A stretch of 51,010 bases of DNA. Source: Burkholderiales bacterium (GTDB lineage Bacteria; Pseudomonadota; Gammaproteobacteria; Burkholderiales; Burkholderiaceae_C). The notes beneath the pieces were generated by a model, which saw nothing but the letters and a program-made list of their open reading frames with translations, did not search any database and was not told the origin of the DNA. Position numbers and translations under genes: made by a program. Below, in pieces: positions 32,094 through 40,410 of this stretch. Location of the stretch: positions 1 through 51,010 of the forward strand of contig JAGWUS010000026.1 in assembly GCA_028868305.1 (NCBI GenBank), given 5' to 3'. Position 1 is the first letter of the stretch; every line of letters starts with the position of its first letter.

Positions 32094-32339
32094 ATGCCTG
32101 CTACCGAAATCACTGTCACATCCGCTGGTATGGTTGCGGGCAAGGAGTTGCTCATTCCAACCGGAGTGCTGGGCAGCACGTTTCCCCACATTCAAGACTG
32201 GGTCACCAGCAAGCTGAAAGCCAAAGCGCCGGTCAAGGACGTCAGCGCCTCCGTTTTGGTCAAAGGCATCAAACAGTGGGCGGCCTATGAGGAAAAGGCC
32301 GGTTCGAGGAAGGTACTCACGGTTTTCAGGATCACGTGA
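32094..32339 (+). CDS. Small hypothetical protein following phoD
   Basis: 81 aa, not recognised. It starts one nucleotide after the phoD stop with GGAGCG about 8 nt upstream, so it looks coupled to phoD. The sequence (AGKELLIPTGVLGSTFPHI, DWVTSKLKAKAPVKD, GIKQWAAYEE) has mixed charge, no signal peptide and no membrane segment. A hairpin with a short T-run follows, which supports a real gene end. Confidence 0.6.
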   Translation: MPATEITVTSAGMVAGKELLIPTGVLGSTFPHIQDWVTSKLKAKAPVKDVSASVLVKGIKQWAAYEEKAGSRKVLTVFRIT

Positions 32340-32345
32340 GCGGTT

Positions 32346-32366
32346 GGCCTGTTTCACCAGGCCTTT
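32346..32366 (+). terminator. Probable terminator after the frnE-phoD-hypothetical run
   Basis: GGCCTG (32346-32351) pairs with CAGGCC (32358-32363), loop TTTCAC, followed by TTT. The stem is short but GC-rich and lies 6 nt after the stop of the 81-aa gene. Confidence 0.55.
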
Positions 32367-32393
32367 CCAATTACAACAGCCAAGGCTGGCTAG

Positions 32394-32600
32394 CATGAAC
32401 CCTACGATCGGCGCCATTCTGGGACGCATTGTGCGTCTGGAAGAGCAGCACTGGTGCCCCATTGGCATTCCCGGCGCGTCCTGCACGGCCCTGGCCGGTA
32501 CAGTAGTTTTGTCGACTATGGTGGCGCTGAAAACTATCGCAAGGGACTGCAGATTCTCAGCGACCAACTTAAGCAATGCGAGTCGGCAAAAGCGCCATGA
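32394..32600 (+). pseudogene. Unidentified short coding-like stretch
   Basis: A 68-codon open frame with no ATG (possible GTG at 32454) ends in FVDYGGAENYRKGLQ and ILSDQLKQCESAKAP, which looks like a natural protein C-terminus. An overlapping frame from ATG 32395 starts MNPTIGAILGRIVRLEEQ, so the two could be halves of one gene split by a frameshift. I do not recognise the family. It lies between two terminator-like hairpins. Confidence 0.25.
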
Positions 32601-32610
32601 GAGTGATGAA

Positions 32611-32637
32611 GGGCGACCGCGGTGGATTGGGTCGCCC
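32611..32637 (-). terminator. Hairpin after the metY-like gene
   Basis: GGGCGACC (32611-32618) and GGTCGCCC (32630-32637) form a perfect 8-bp stem 14 nt beyond the minus-strand stop of the metY-like gene. On that strand it is followed by TTCATC, a weak T-run. Confidence 0.5.
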
Positions 32638-32650
32638 CCTGCGTGCACTT

Positions 32651-33928
32651 TCAGACCGCGGACAGTGCTTGCTCCAGGTCTTCCAGCAGATCGTCAACGT
32701 GTTCGATGCCGATGGACAAGCGCACCATGTCGGGTTTGACACCGGCCTTCGCCAGTTCGGCGGGATTGAGCTGGCGGTGTGTGGTGCTGGCCGGGTGGCA
32801 GGCCAGCGATTTGGCGTCGCCAATGTTCACCAGGCGTGTGAATAGCTTGAGCGCATCCTGAAAACGTGCACCCGCAGGCAGGCTGTCCGCCGCTTTGAGG
32901 CCAAAACTGATGATGCCGGAGGCGCGGCCTCCCATGAATTTTTGTACCAGGGTATGGTCCGGATGGTCGGGCAGGCCAGCGTAGTTCACCCAAGCCACTT
33001 TGGGGTGTTTTTGCAGGTGTTGGGCGATTTTCAGGGTGTTTTCGCAGATGCGGTCCATACGCAGGGGCAGGGTCTCCAGGCCTTGCAGAATCTGGAAAGC
33101 CGCCAGCGCACTCAGTGCGGCGCCCATGTTGCGCAGCGGTACCACCCGGGCGCGTCCAATGTAGGCGGCTGCGCCCAGTGCCTCGGTGTAGACCACGCCG
33201 TGGTAACTCACGTCGGGTTCATTCAGACGCTTGAAACGCTCTTTGTGCTCCGCCCACGGAAACTTGCCGGAATCCACAATGGCACCACCGATGGTGGTGC
33301 CGTGGCCGCCGATGTATTTGGTGACAGAGTGCACCACGATGTCTGCGCCATGCTCGAACGGGCGGCACAGGTAGGGGCTGGCGACTGTGTTGTCCACAAT
33401 CAGTGGCACGCCATGGGCGTGGGCCACTGCCGCCAGGGCAGCAATGTCGGTGATATTGCCCAGCGGGTTGCCGATGGTTTCGCAATAGACGGCCTTGGTG
33501 CGCGCATCGATCAGGCGGGCAAAGGACGCCGGATCGCGGTAGTCCGCAAAACGGACTTCAATGCCCATCTGGGGAAAGGTATGGGCAAACAGGTTGTAGG
33601 TGCCGCCGTACAGCGTGGAGGCCGAGACAATGTTGTCGCCAGCCTCGGTGATCGTCTGGATGGCATAGGCTATGGCAGACATGCCCGATGCCACCACCAG
33701 TGCGCCAATGCCGCCTTCCATGGCCGCAATGCGGGCTTCGAGGACGCCGCAGGTGGGGTTCATGATGCGGCTGTAGATATTGCCGGCCACCTTCAGGTCA
33801 AACAGGTCGGCTCCGTGCTGGGTATCGTCAAACGCGTAGGCGACGGTCTGGTAGATGGGGACCGCAACGGCCTTTGTGGTGGGGTCTGGGGTGTAGCCGG
33901 CGTGCACGGCCATGGTCTCGATGCGCAT
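32651..33928 (-). CDS. metY: O-acetylhomoserine (thiol)-lyase / aminocarboxypropyltransferase
   Basis: PLP enzyme making homocysteine from O-acetylhomoserine and sulfide. 425 aa, within the MetY range and longer than MetZ or Met[14 protein letters not shown] start ([15 protein letters not shown]), [21 protein letters not shown], the PLP Lys204 in [12 protein letters not shown], and the C-terminal [20 protein letters not shown] are all diagnostic. GAGGG precedes ATG 33928. It lies 59 nt after serB on the same strand. O-succinylhomoserine sulfhydrylase is the main alternative. Confidence 0.92.
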   Translation of the reverse strand: MRIETMAVHAGYTPDPTTKAVAVPIYQTVAYAFDDTQHGADLFDLKVAGNIYSRIMNPTCGVLEARIAAMEGGIGALVVASGMSAIAYAIQTITEAGDNIVSASTLYGGTYNLFAHTFPQMGIEVRFADYRDPASFARLIDARTKAVYCETIGNPLGNITDIAALAAVAHAHGVPLIVDNTVASPYLCRPFEHGADIVVHSVTKYIGGHGTTIGGAIVDSGKFPWAEHKERFKRLNEPDVSYHGVVYTEALGAAAYIGRARVVPLRNMGAALSALAAFQILQGLETLPLRMDRICENTLKIAQHLQKHPKVAWVNYAGLPDHPDHTLVQKFMGGRASGIISFGLKAADSLPAGARFQDALKLFTRLVNIGDAKSLACHPASTTHRQLNPAELAKAGVKPDMVRLSIGIEHVDDLLEDLEQALSAV

Positions 33929-33987
33929 GGAATCCCTCTTCGTTAAAAAGGTGCCATCTTAGACGCTAGATGCGCCGGGGGGGGCAC

Positions 33988-34713
33988 TCAGGGCTGGAGG
34001 ACTTCCAGTAGTCGGTCCAGGCCGCCGCTGTTAATGGCTACGTGGGCCTTGGCCCGCACTGCAGGCTTGGCGTGGTAGGCCACAGAGAGACCGGCTTCGC
34101 CCATCATGGGCAGGTCGTTGGCGCCGTCTCCCATGGCAATGCACTGCGCGGGCTCGATCGCCAGAAGCGAAGCCACTTCCAGCAGGGTACGGCGCTTTTC
34201 GGCACCGTCGCAGATGTCGCCCCAGCTTTGTTGTACCAGCCCGCCGGTCAATACGCCGCAATGGGGGCCAGAACCAATTTCCAGCACGTTGGAGCGGGTG
34301 TAGTCGATGCCCAGCAGCGTACGCACATGCTCGGCAAAGTAGGTGAATCCGCCGCTGACCAGCAATACTTTCAGCCCAGCGTGTTTGCAGGCCGCCACCA
34401 GGGCCGCTGCGCCAGGATTGAGCTGCAGGCGCTCCCGCTTGACGGCTTCCAGATCCGCGACGGTCACACCCTTGAGCAGAGCCACGCGGCGGCGCAGGCT
34501 GTCCTTGAAGTCGGTGATCTCGCCGCGCATGGCCGCTTCGGTAATGGCCGCAACCTCGGCCTTGCGGCCTACCGCATCGGCAATCTCGTCAACGCACTCG
34601 ATGTTGATCAGCGTGGAGTCCATGTCAAACGCGATCAGTTTGTAGTCGGACAATTTGAGGGCTGATGGCAGGTTCTGGACCACGAGGCCGGGGGAGAATT
34701 CTTGGGCGGTCAT
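33988..34713 (-). CDS. serB: Phosphoserine phosphatase SerB
   Basis: Final step of serine synthesis, 241 aa, HAD superfamily. Nucleophile motif FDMDSTLI with Asp30 and Asp32, ECVDEIAD, LLKGV, motif II LLVSGGFTYFAE, and the C-terminal GDGANDLPMMGEAGLSVAYHAKP are intact. There is no N-terminal ACT domain, which is normal for the short proteobacterial form. It is followed 59 nt later by metY, both serving sulfur/serine amino-acid metabolism. A dispersed repeat copy lies just upstream, between serB and vapC. Confidence 0.94.
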   Translation of the reverse strand: MTAQEFSPGLVVQNLPSALKLSDYKLIAFDMDSTLINIECVDEIADAVGRKAEVAAITEAAMRGEITDFKDSLRRRVALLKGVTVADLEAVKRERLQLNPGAAALVAACKHAGLKVLLVSGGFTYFAEHVRTLLGIDYTRSNVLEIGSGPHCGVLTGGLVQQSWGDICDGAEKRRTLLEVASLLAIEPAQCIAMGDGANDLPMMGEAGLSVAYHAKPAVRAKAHVAINSGGLDRLLEVLQP

Positions 34714-34718
34714 AAATG

Positions 34719-34778
34719 GTTTGCTATGAAATTGGTAGCTTCTTGTTCAATATCTACGAGGGCTGTAGCCAGTTTTCT
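34719..34778 (+). repeat. Dispersed ~60-bp repeat, copy C (between serB and vapC)
   Basis: Blocks TTTGCTATGAAATTGGTAGC, TTCTTGTTCA, TATCTACGAGGGCTG and AGCCAGTTTTC. About three quarters of positions agree with the copy at 46851. It contributes the last codons and stop of vapC, read from the opposite strand. Confidence 0.8.
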
Positions 34779-35179
34779 ATCTGAAGTCCGGGTACGCGAA
34801 CAAATTCGGCATCGGCACTGACCAGGGTTGCGCCCAGGCTCAGGGCGTGGGCGGCGATCAGGGTGTCGAGCGGGCCAATGGGGGTGCCCAAGGTTTCAAG
34901 GTGGGTGCGCAGCTCGGCGTATGTTTTGGCTACCTGGGGCTCCAGCGCCACAACTTCGATGCTGCCCATGGCCCACTGGTATTGCTGTTGCCACCGTGGG
35001 GAGATTTGCCGGCGCAGGCCAAACAGCAGTTCGCATTCCACGATAACGCTGGTGAGCATGGCGTTTGCTGGGTTTTGGCGGGCTTTTTCAAGGGCGCGTT
35101 GTGCCGCAATACCGGTGGGGTTGCGCATCATCTGGGAGATGATGTTGGTATCAAGCAAATACAGCGCGGGTTCGGTCAT
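34754..35179 (-). CDS. vapC: PIN-domain toxin VapC
   Basis: Predicted ribonuclease toxin, 141 aa. PIN acidic residues: Asp10 in LLDTN, Glu48 in VIVECELL, Asp105 in PLDTLIAAHA and Asp123 in SADAEF. ATG 35179 overlaps the vapB stop by 4 nt, the normal toxin-antitoxin arrangement. The last eight or so codons (IENWLQPS) and the TAG stop lie inside a dispersed repeat, so the C-terminus may have been altered by the repeat. RNA target unknown. Confidence 0.92.
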   Translation of the reverse strand: MTEPALYLLDTNIISQMMRNPTGIAAQRALEKARQNPANAMLTSVIVECELLFGLRRQISPRWQQQYQWAMGSIEVVALEPQVAKTYAELRTHLETLGTPIGPLDTLIAAHALSLGATLVSADAEFVRVPGLQIENWLQPS

Positions 35180-35535
35180 GGGGTGTCGGGGCCAAAGTCG
35201 ATGTCGTCCAAGGGCAGAAGCCCGGCATCCACGTCGGGGAACTCTTCGTCAATCGGGCCCAGTTTTGCCATTTCGTCAAGTGCCAGCGCCAGCGCGGCTG
35301 CAGTGCCGCGTGGGGGCCTTTGGGGGGCGGCTTCGATGATGAGCCGGTTGCCCTCGCGGTGGATGATGGCGTCCACCCCCGGCAGTTCGAACTCTTTGGG
35401 AATGCGCACCGCCTGGTTGGCCCCGTTTCTAAAGAGTTTTACGGCTCTAGCCCCCGTGTCCACTACGTAGGGTGCTATGGTTTCGAGAGCGACGTGGCGG
35501 GCGGCTGGGTGGTTTGGCGTGGGTGAAGTAGCCAT
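35176..35535 (-). CDS. vapB: Antitoxin VapB (AbrB/SpoVT-type DNA-binding domain)
   Basis: 119 aa. The swapped-hairpin AbrB domain is RAVKLFRNGANQAVRIPKEFELPG at about 30-53 (RAVKLFRNGANQAVRIPK is the core), preceded by an unusually long N-terminal extension of about 28 residues. The acidic C-terminus (IDEEFPDVDAGLLPLDDIDFG) is the toxin-binding tail. AAGGAGGTG sits 4-5 nt before ATG 35535, an almost perfect ribosome-binding site that confirms the long N-terminus. The AGCATA repeats upstream are likely its autoregulatory operator. Confidence 0.92.
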   Translation of the reverse strand: MATSPTPNHPAARHVALETIAPYVVDTGARAVKLFRNGANQAVRIPKEFELPGVDAIIHREGNRLIIEAAPQRPPRGTAAALALALDEMAKLGPIDEEFPDVDAGLLPLDDIDFGPDTP

Positions 35536-35568
35536 AGGGCACCTCCTTGCGATTGCTGGTCAATACTG

Positions 35569-35600
35569 TAGCATAGGCTGCAGCATATGCTTCGATCAAC
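35569..35600 (-). promoter_or_regulatory. vapBC promoter/operator
   Basis: On the minus strand TTGATC and TATGCT are spaced 18 nt apart as candidate -35 and -10. The interval contains the perfect palindrome AGCATATGCT (35582-35591) and a second AGCATA half (35570-35575), the kind of inverted repeat bound by VapB or VapBC. Confidence 0.55.
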
Positions 35601-35614
35601 GATACAGTTCGCGC

Positions 35615-36841
35615 ATGAATTCTCCCTCCGACCTTTTTGCCGACCAAGGCCCTGAATTTGCCCCCCAACCTGACCGACTGGAGGTGGTGGCCGGCAAGGT
35701 GGTGGCTACCATGAACAAACCCAGCGCTGCGCAAAAGCGCTTCAACACGTTGATGGCGCGTATTGATGCCGAGCAGGCGATGGCAGGCAGGTTGCGCCAG
35801 GCGCTGGACGCCCATGCGCCCCGGCATCGCCATGCCCTGCAAGAAATTCACACGCAAAGCCAGAGCATGTGCAAGCGTATGGTGGAGACGCTGGACGCGC
35901 GTATCCAGGTGCCCAACAAACCCAAAGGGCTTACCGCCAACCAGAAGCAGCAGGCAATCCGCATCGTGCTGTCGCTGTGCGAGCAATTGGCGGTACTGCA
36001 AGACCCCGAAGTGCAAGCCGTGTGGGCGCGCTATGCGCGGGCTGAAGAGGGCACCCCGGACCAGAGCGAGCAAGCCAAGCTGGAAGCCCAGGAGTTGCTG
36101 GCTTCGTTTTTGGGGGAAGACTTTGCCCAAGGCCGCACGTTTGACTCGCCCGAGGATGTGCTGCGTGCTGCCATGGAGTTCGAGCAGCAGAAGCACCAGG
36201 CCCAGGAAGAAAAACGCGCAGCCAAACGCGCTGCGCGCAAGGCGCAAAAAGACCCGACAGTCCGTGAACAGGGTGCAGCCCAAAAAGAATTGGATGCGAA
36301 AAATGCCTTGCGCACGGTGTTTCGGCAACTCGCGAGTGCCTTGCACCCCGACCGCGAGCCGGATGCACAGCTACGCGCCCGAAAAACTCAATTGATGAGC
36401 GAGGTAAACGCGGCCTATGAGCGCAAGGACCTGAATGCTTTGTTGCGCATCCAGTTGCAGGCAGAAATGGTGGATGCCAGCAAGGCTGCATTGCTGTCAG
36501 ATGCCAAGCTCAAAGCCATGTGTGATTTGCTGGCGGAGCAAGTCAAAGCACTGGAGATGGATAACCGGCATACGCGGCTTGGCATGGAGCATGAGTTTGG
36601 CTACCCGTCGTACGCGCGGTTTGACGAAGCCCAGTTGCTGGCGGTCATGCAAGAGGAATGTGCCTTTTTGCAAAACGATGTGGCCCACATGCAAGCGGAC
36701 TTGCAGCGTGTGCAGGACGACAAAGAACTCAAAGCCTGGCTCAAAGAGCAAACCCGCGCAAGCAAGTTCCGTTTGAGTCAGGAGCAAGACTTTGGCATCG
36801 ACATGGACGATCTGCTGCACGCCATGATGCGGCGACGCTAA
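35615..36841 (+). CDS. J-domain (DnaJ-like) protein with coiled-coil regions
   Basis: 408 aa, cytoplasmic. The J domain sits centrally at about 225-285: LRTVFRQLASALHPDRE carries the HPD tripeptide needed to stimulate Hsp70, followed by KTQLMSEVNAAYERKDLNALLRIQLQ. The flanks are highly helical, with a charged coiled coil just before it (EQQKHQAQEEKRAAKRAARK) and another at 310-390. ATG 35615 is taken because the longer frame from 35477 runs into vapB on the other strand; no ribosome-binding site is visible. It lies divergent from vapBC. It is not DnaJ, CbpA or HscB. The DnaK partner and client are unknown. Confidence 0.82.
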   Translation: MNSPSDLFADQGPEFAPQPDRLEVVAGKVVATMNKPSAAQKRFNTLMARIDAEQAMAGRLRQALDAHAPRHRHALQEIHTQSQSMCKRMVETLDARIQVPNKPKGLTANQKQQAIRIVLSLCEQLAVLQDPEVQAVWARYARAEEGTPDQSEQAKLEAQELLASFLGEDFAQGRTFDSPEDVLRAAMEFEQQKHQAQEEKRAAKRAARKAQKDPTVREQGAAQKELDAKNALRTVFRQLASALHPDREPDAQLRARKTQLMSEVNAAYERKDLNALLRIQLQAEMVDASKAALLSDAKLKAMCDLLAEQVKALEMDNRHTRLGMEHEFGYPSYARFDEAQLLAVMQEECAFLQNDVAHMQADLQRVQDDKELKAWLKEQTRASKFRLSQEQDFGIDMDDLLHAMMRRR

Positions 36842-36874
36842 ATTGCCTTAAAACCTCGCGCCTACAACGCCGTT

Positions 36875-39800
36875 TTACTTTGCGGCTACCGCCTCTGTCA
36901 CCACGGGTTGACCCAGGCTTTTGAGGATGTCCCGCACCATCTGGGCGCGGTCTTTTTCTTCGGGCAGTTCGCGCTCGATACGCAGCTTCTCGTTGCCCGC
37001 CAGCTTGATGTGTTTGTTTTTCTGGATCAGCTGGATGATCTTCATCGGGTCGATCGGTGGGTTCTTCCTGAAGGTGATGGTGATCACGCCTGGCGCCGCA
37101 TCCACCTTGACCACGCCATACGGCTGGCTGAGTACGCGCAGGCGGTGCACATCGATGAGGGTCTGCGCCTGGGGTGGCAGCTTGCCGAAGCGGTCAATGA
37201 TTTCCTCCAGCAGCGCATCGACCTGGTCGGCATTCTTGGCAGTGGCCAGCTTCTTGTAGAACGACAGGCGCAGGTGCACGTCACCACAGTAGTCGTCGGG
37301 TAAGAGTGCTGGGGCGTGCAGGTTGATGTCGGTGGTGACGTTGAGCGGGCTCAGAAGATCGGGCTCGATGCCTGCCTTGAGGCAGCGTACCGCCTCGCTC
37401 AGCATCTCGTTGTATAGCTGGAAGCCGACTTCGAGCATATTGCCGCTCTGGTTTTCACCCAGCACTTCGCCGGCGCCGCGGATTTCCAGGTCGTGCATGG
37501 CCAGGTAGAAGCCGCTGCCCAGCTCCTCCATCTGCTGGATGGCGTCGAGGCGCTGCTGGGCCTGTTTGGTCAGGCCCTCAATGTCGGGAACCATCAAATA
37601 GGCATAGGCCTGGTGGTGGCTGCGGCCCACGCGGCCGCGCAGCTGGTGCAGTTGGGCCAGGCCGAACTTGTCGGCACGGCTCATGACGATGGTGTTGGCC
37701 GTGGGCACGTCGATGCCGGTCTCGATGATGGTCGAGCACAGCAGCAGGTTGTAGCGCTGGGCGATGAAGTCGCGCATCACGGCTTCGAGTTGCCGCTCCG
37801 GCATCTGGCCGTGGGCCACGGCAATGCGCGCCTCGGGCAACAGCTCTTCGAGCTTCTGGCGCCGGTTCTCGATGGTCTCCACCTCGTTGTGCAGGAAATA
37901 CACCTGCCCGCCGCGCTTGAGTTCGCGCAGCACGGCCTCGCGGATCACGCCATTGCCTTCGCTACGGACAAAAGTCTTGATCGCCAGGCGGCGCTGCGGT
38001 GCGGTGGCAATCACGCTCAAATCGCGCAGACCTTCCAGTGCCATGCCCAGGGTACGAGGAATGGGGGTGGCGGTGAGGGTCAGCACATCCACTTCGGCGC
38101 GCAGCTCTTTCATGGCCTCCTTGTGGCGCACGCCAAAGCGGTGCTCTTCGTCAATGATGAGCAGGCCCAGGTTCTTGAACTTGGTGTCCTGGCTCAGCAG
38201 CTTGTGGGTACCGACCACAATGTCCACCGTGCCATCGGCCACGCCCTTGAGTGCCGCGGTGATTTCCTTGCCACTGCGAAAGCGGCTCATCTCGGCAATC
38301 TTGACCGGCCACTTGCTGAAGCGGTCTACCAGCGTCTGGTAGTGCTGTTCGGCCAGCAGCGTGGTGGGGGCCAGAAACGCGACCTGCCTGCCGCCAGTGA
38401 CGGCGACAAAGGCGGCGCGAAGTGCGACTTCCGTTTTGCCAAAGCCTACATCGCCGCAGACCAGGCGGTCCATGGGGCGGGGCGAAATCATGTCCTGGAT
38501 GACAGCGTGGATCGCGGCCTTCTGGTCAGCGGTTTCTTCAAAGCCGAAGTCGTTGGCAAAGGTCTCGTAGTCGTTGGGGCTGTAGCGGAAGGCGTGGCCT
38601 TCGCGGGCAGCGCGGCGGGCGTAGATATTGAGCAGTTCGGCTGCGCTGTCGCGCACCTGTTCGGCGGCCCGGCGCTTGGCTTTCTCCCACTGGCCGCTGC
38701 CCAGTTTGTGCAGGGGGGCTTCGTCGGCGCTGACCCCGGTGTAGCGGCTGATCAGCTGCAACTGGCTCACCGGCACATACAGCGTGGCCTTGTCGGCGTA
38801 CTCCAGGTGCAGGAACTCCTGCAACTCGGGCTCGCCCTGGGCGTTCTTGTTGCCCATGTCCATGTGCACCAGGCCGCGGTAGCGACCAATGCCATGGGCG
38901 CTGTGCACCACCGGGTCGCCCACATTGAGCTCGGAGAGGTCCTTGATCAGCGCCTCGACGTCGCTGACCTGTTCCTGCTTTTTGCGACGGCGTGTGGTGG
39001 GTCCGGCGGCGAACAGCTCGGTTTCGGTGACCAAGTCAATGCCGATTTCCAGCCAGGAGAATCCGGTGCCCAGGGCTGCAGTGGCAATGCCCATTGGTTC
39101 AGTGCTGGCCACAAACTCGGCCAGCGAATCAAAGGCTGGTAGGTTGAATTGCGATGCGCGCAGAAAGTCCAACAGACTCTCGCGGCGGCCATCACTCTCG
39201 GCCAGCACCAGGATGCGGTGCTGCGTATTGCGGGCGTGGGCCTTCAGACGGGCCAGTGGCTCCTCGGTGCCGCGCTCGACGGACAGCGTAGGCAACCCGC
39301 CAATGTGGGCGAAGTCTTCCGGATTGCCGGTCGGGCGAATGGCCAACTGGGCATGGTCTTTGGCACGGGCAAAAAACTGCTCGGTGCCCAGGAACAGCGA
39401 TTCCGGCGGCAGCACCGGGCGCTCAGGATCACCCTGGACCAGGCGGTAGCGGTCTTTGGTGTCCTGCCAGAAACGCTGGAAGGCACCTTCCAGGTCACCA
39501 TGCAGGACTACCGTGGCATCTTTGCCCACATAGTCAAATACCGTGGCCGTATCGTCAAAAAACAGCGGCAGGTAGTACTCGATACCTGCGGTGGCCACGC
39601 CATTGCCAATGTCTTTATAGATGCGGCTCTTGGTCGGGTCGCCTTCGAGCAGTTCGCGCCAGCGACTGCGGAACTTGGCGCGCGCCGCATCGTCCATGGG
39701 GAATTCGCGGCCAGGCAGCAGGCGCACTTCAGGCACCGGGTACAGGCTGCGCTGACTGTCGGGGTCGAAGGTGCGGATGCTGTCGATCTCGTCGTCAAAC

Positions 39801-40360
39801 AGGTCCACGCGGTAGGGCACCTGGCTGCCCATGGGGAACAGGTCGATCAGGCCGCCGCGTACCGCGTATTCACCGGGGCTGACCACTTGCGTCACATGGC
39901 TGTAACCCGCCAGGGTCAGCTGGCTTTTGAGCCTGGCTTCATCGAGCTTCTGCTTGACCTTGAACTGGAAGGTGTAGCCGGCCAGAAAGCTGGGCGGCGC
40001 CAGACGGTACAGCGCCGTAGTGGCCGGCACGATGACCACATCGGCGCCGGTTTCCTTGTCGCGCTGCTGGATGCGCCACAGTGTGGCCAGGCGCTCGCTG
40101 ATCAGGTCCTGGTGCGGAGAGAAGGTGTCGTAGGGCAGCGTTTCCCAGTCGGGGAACAGGGCGCAACGCAGACTGGGGGCGAAGAAGGCAATTTCTTCGA
40201 GCAGGCGCTGGGCGTCATTTGCATCGGCGGTGACCACCACCACGGGCAAGCCCACCGCTTTTTCGCGTTCGCTTAAGAGGGCCAGCAATAGCGCATCGGC
40301 AGATCCCGCAGGGCGGGGCAAGGTGTAGCGTTTGCCGCTTTGTAGTTTCGGTAAATCCAT
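36875..40360 (-). CDS. mfd: Transcription-repair coupling factor Mfd
   Basis: DNA translocase that displaces RNA polymerase stalled at lesions and recruits UvrA. 1161 aa, full length. Domains in order: UvrB-like N-terminal region (WETLPYDTFSPHQDLISERL, GEYAVRGGLIDLFP), the RNA-polymerase-interaction domain (GDPVVHSAHGIGRYRGL near 495), the translocase with Walker A GDVGFGKTEVALRAA, DEEHRFG, TATPIPRTL and QLRGRVGRS, and the C-terminal TRCF domain. I use ATG 40360 (MDLPKLQSGKRY); the extra 71 codons further upstream overlap divergent ispD and do not look like Mfd. A 33-nt gap separates its end from the convergent J-domain gene. Confidence 0.96.
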   Translation of the reverse strand: MDLPKLQSGKRYTLPRPAGSADALLLALLSEREKAVGLPVVVVTADANDAQRLLEEIAFFAPSLRCALFPDWETLPYDTFSPHQDLISERLATLWRIQQRDKETGADVVIVPATTALYRLAPPSFLAGYTFQFKVKQKLDEARLKSQLTLAGYSHVTQVVSPGEYAVRGGLIDLFPMGSQVPYRVDLFDDEIDSIRTFDPDSQRSLYPVPEVRLLPGREFPMDDAARAKFRSRWRELLEGDPTKSRIYKDIGNGVATAGIEYYLPLFFDDTATVFDYVGKDATVVLHGDLEGAFQRFWQDTKDRYRLVQGDPERPVLPPESLFLGTEQFFARAKDHAQLAIRPTGNPEDFAHIGGLPTLSVERGTEEPLARLKAHARNTQHRILVLAESDGRRESLLDFLRASQFNLPAFDSLAEFVASTEPMGIATAALGTGFSWLEIGIDLVTETELFAAGPTTRRRKKQEQVSDVEALIKDLSELNVGDPVVHSAHGIGRYRGLVHMDMGNKNAQGEPELQEFLHLEYADKATLYVPVSQLQLISRYTGVSADEAPLHKLGSGQWEKAKRRAAEQVRDSAAELLNIYARRAAREGHAFRYSPNDYETFANDFGFEETADQKAAIHAVIQDMISPRPMDRLVCGDVGFGKTEVALRAAFVAVTGGRQVAFLAPTTLLAEQHYQTLVDRFSKWPVKIAEMSRFRSGKEITAALKGVADGTVDIVVGTHKLLSQDTKFKNLGLLIIDEEHRFGVRHKEAMKELRAEVDVLTLTATPIPRTLGMALEGLRDLSVIATAPQRRLAIKTFVRSEGNGVIREAVLRELKRGGQVYFLHNEVETIENRRQKLEELLPEARIAVAHGQMPERQLEAVMRDFIAQRYNLLLCSTIIETGIDVPTANTIVMSRADKFGLAQLHQLRGRVGRSHHQAYAYLMVPDIEGLTKQAQQRLDAIQQMEELGSGFYLAMHDLEIRGAGEVLGENQSGNMLEVGFQLYNEMLSEAVRCLKAGIEPDLLSPLNVTTDINLHAPALLPDDYCGDVHLRLSFYKKLATAKNADQVDALLEEIIDRFGKLPPQAQTLIDVHRLRVLSQPYGVVKVDAAPGVITITFRKNPPIDPMKIIQLIQKNKHIKLAGNEKLRIERELPEEKDRAQMVRDILKSLGQPVVTEAVAAK

Positions 40361-40410
40361 GGATGGAGCGATTTTAGGCCCGTGGGCGAAACTAAAATGG
40401 GCGCAGCACC

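Noticed and set aside
34754..35535. vapBC as part of a mobile defence island
   Set aside because: No integrase, insertion sequence or other defence genes are next to it; flanks are ordinary housekeeping genes.
37493..39142. Plus-strand frames of over 500 codons inside mfd
   Set aside because: Antisense to the conserved helicase domains of Mfd; Leu/Gln/His-rich translation, no initiation signal.
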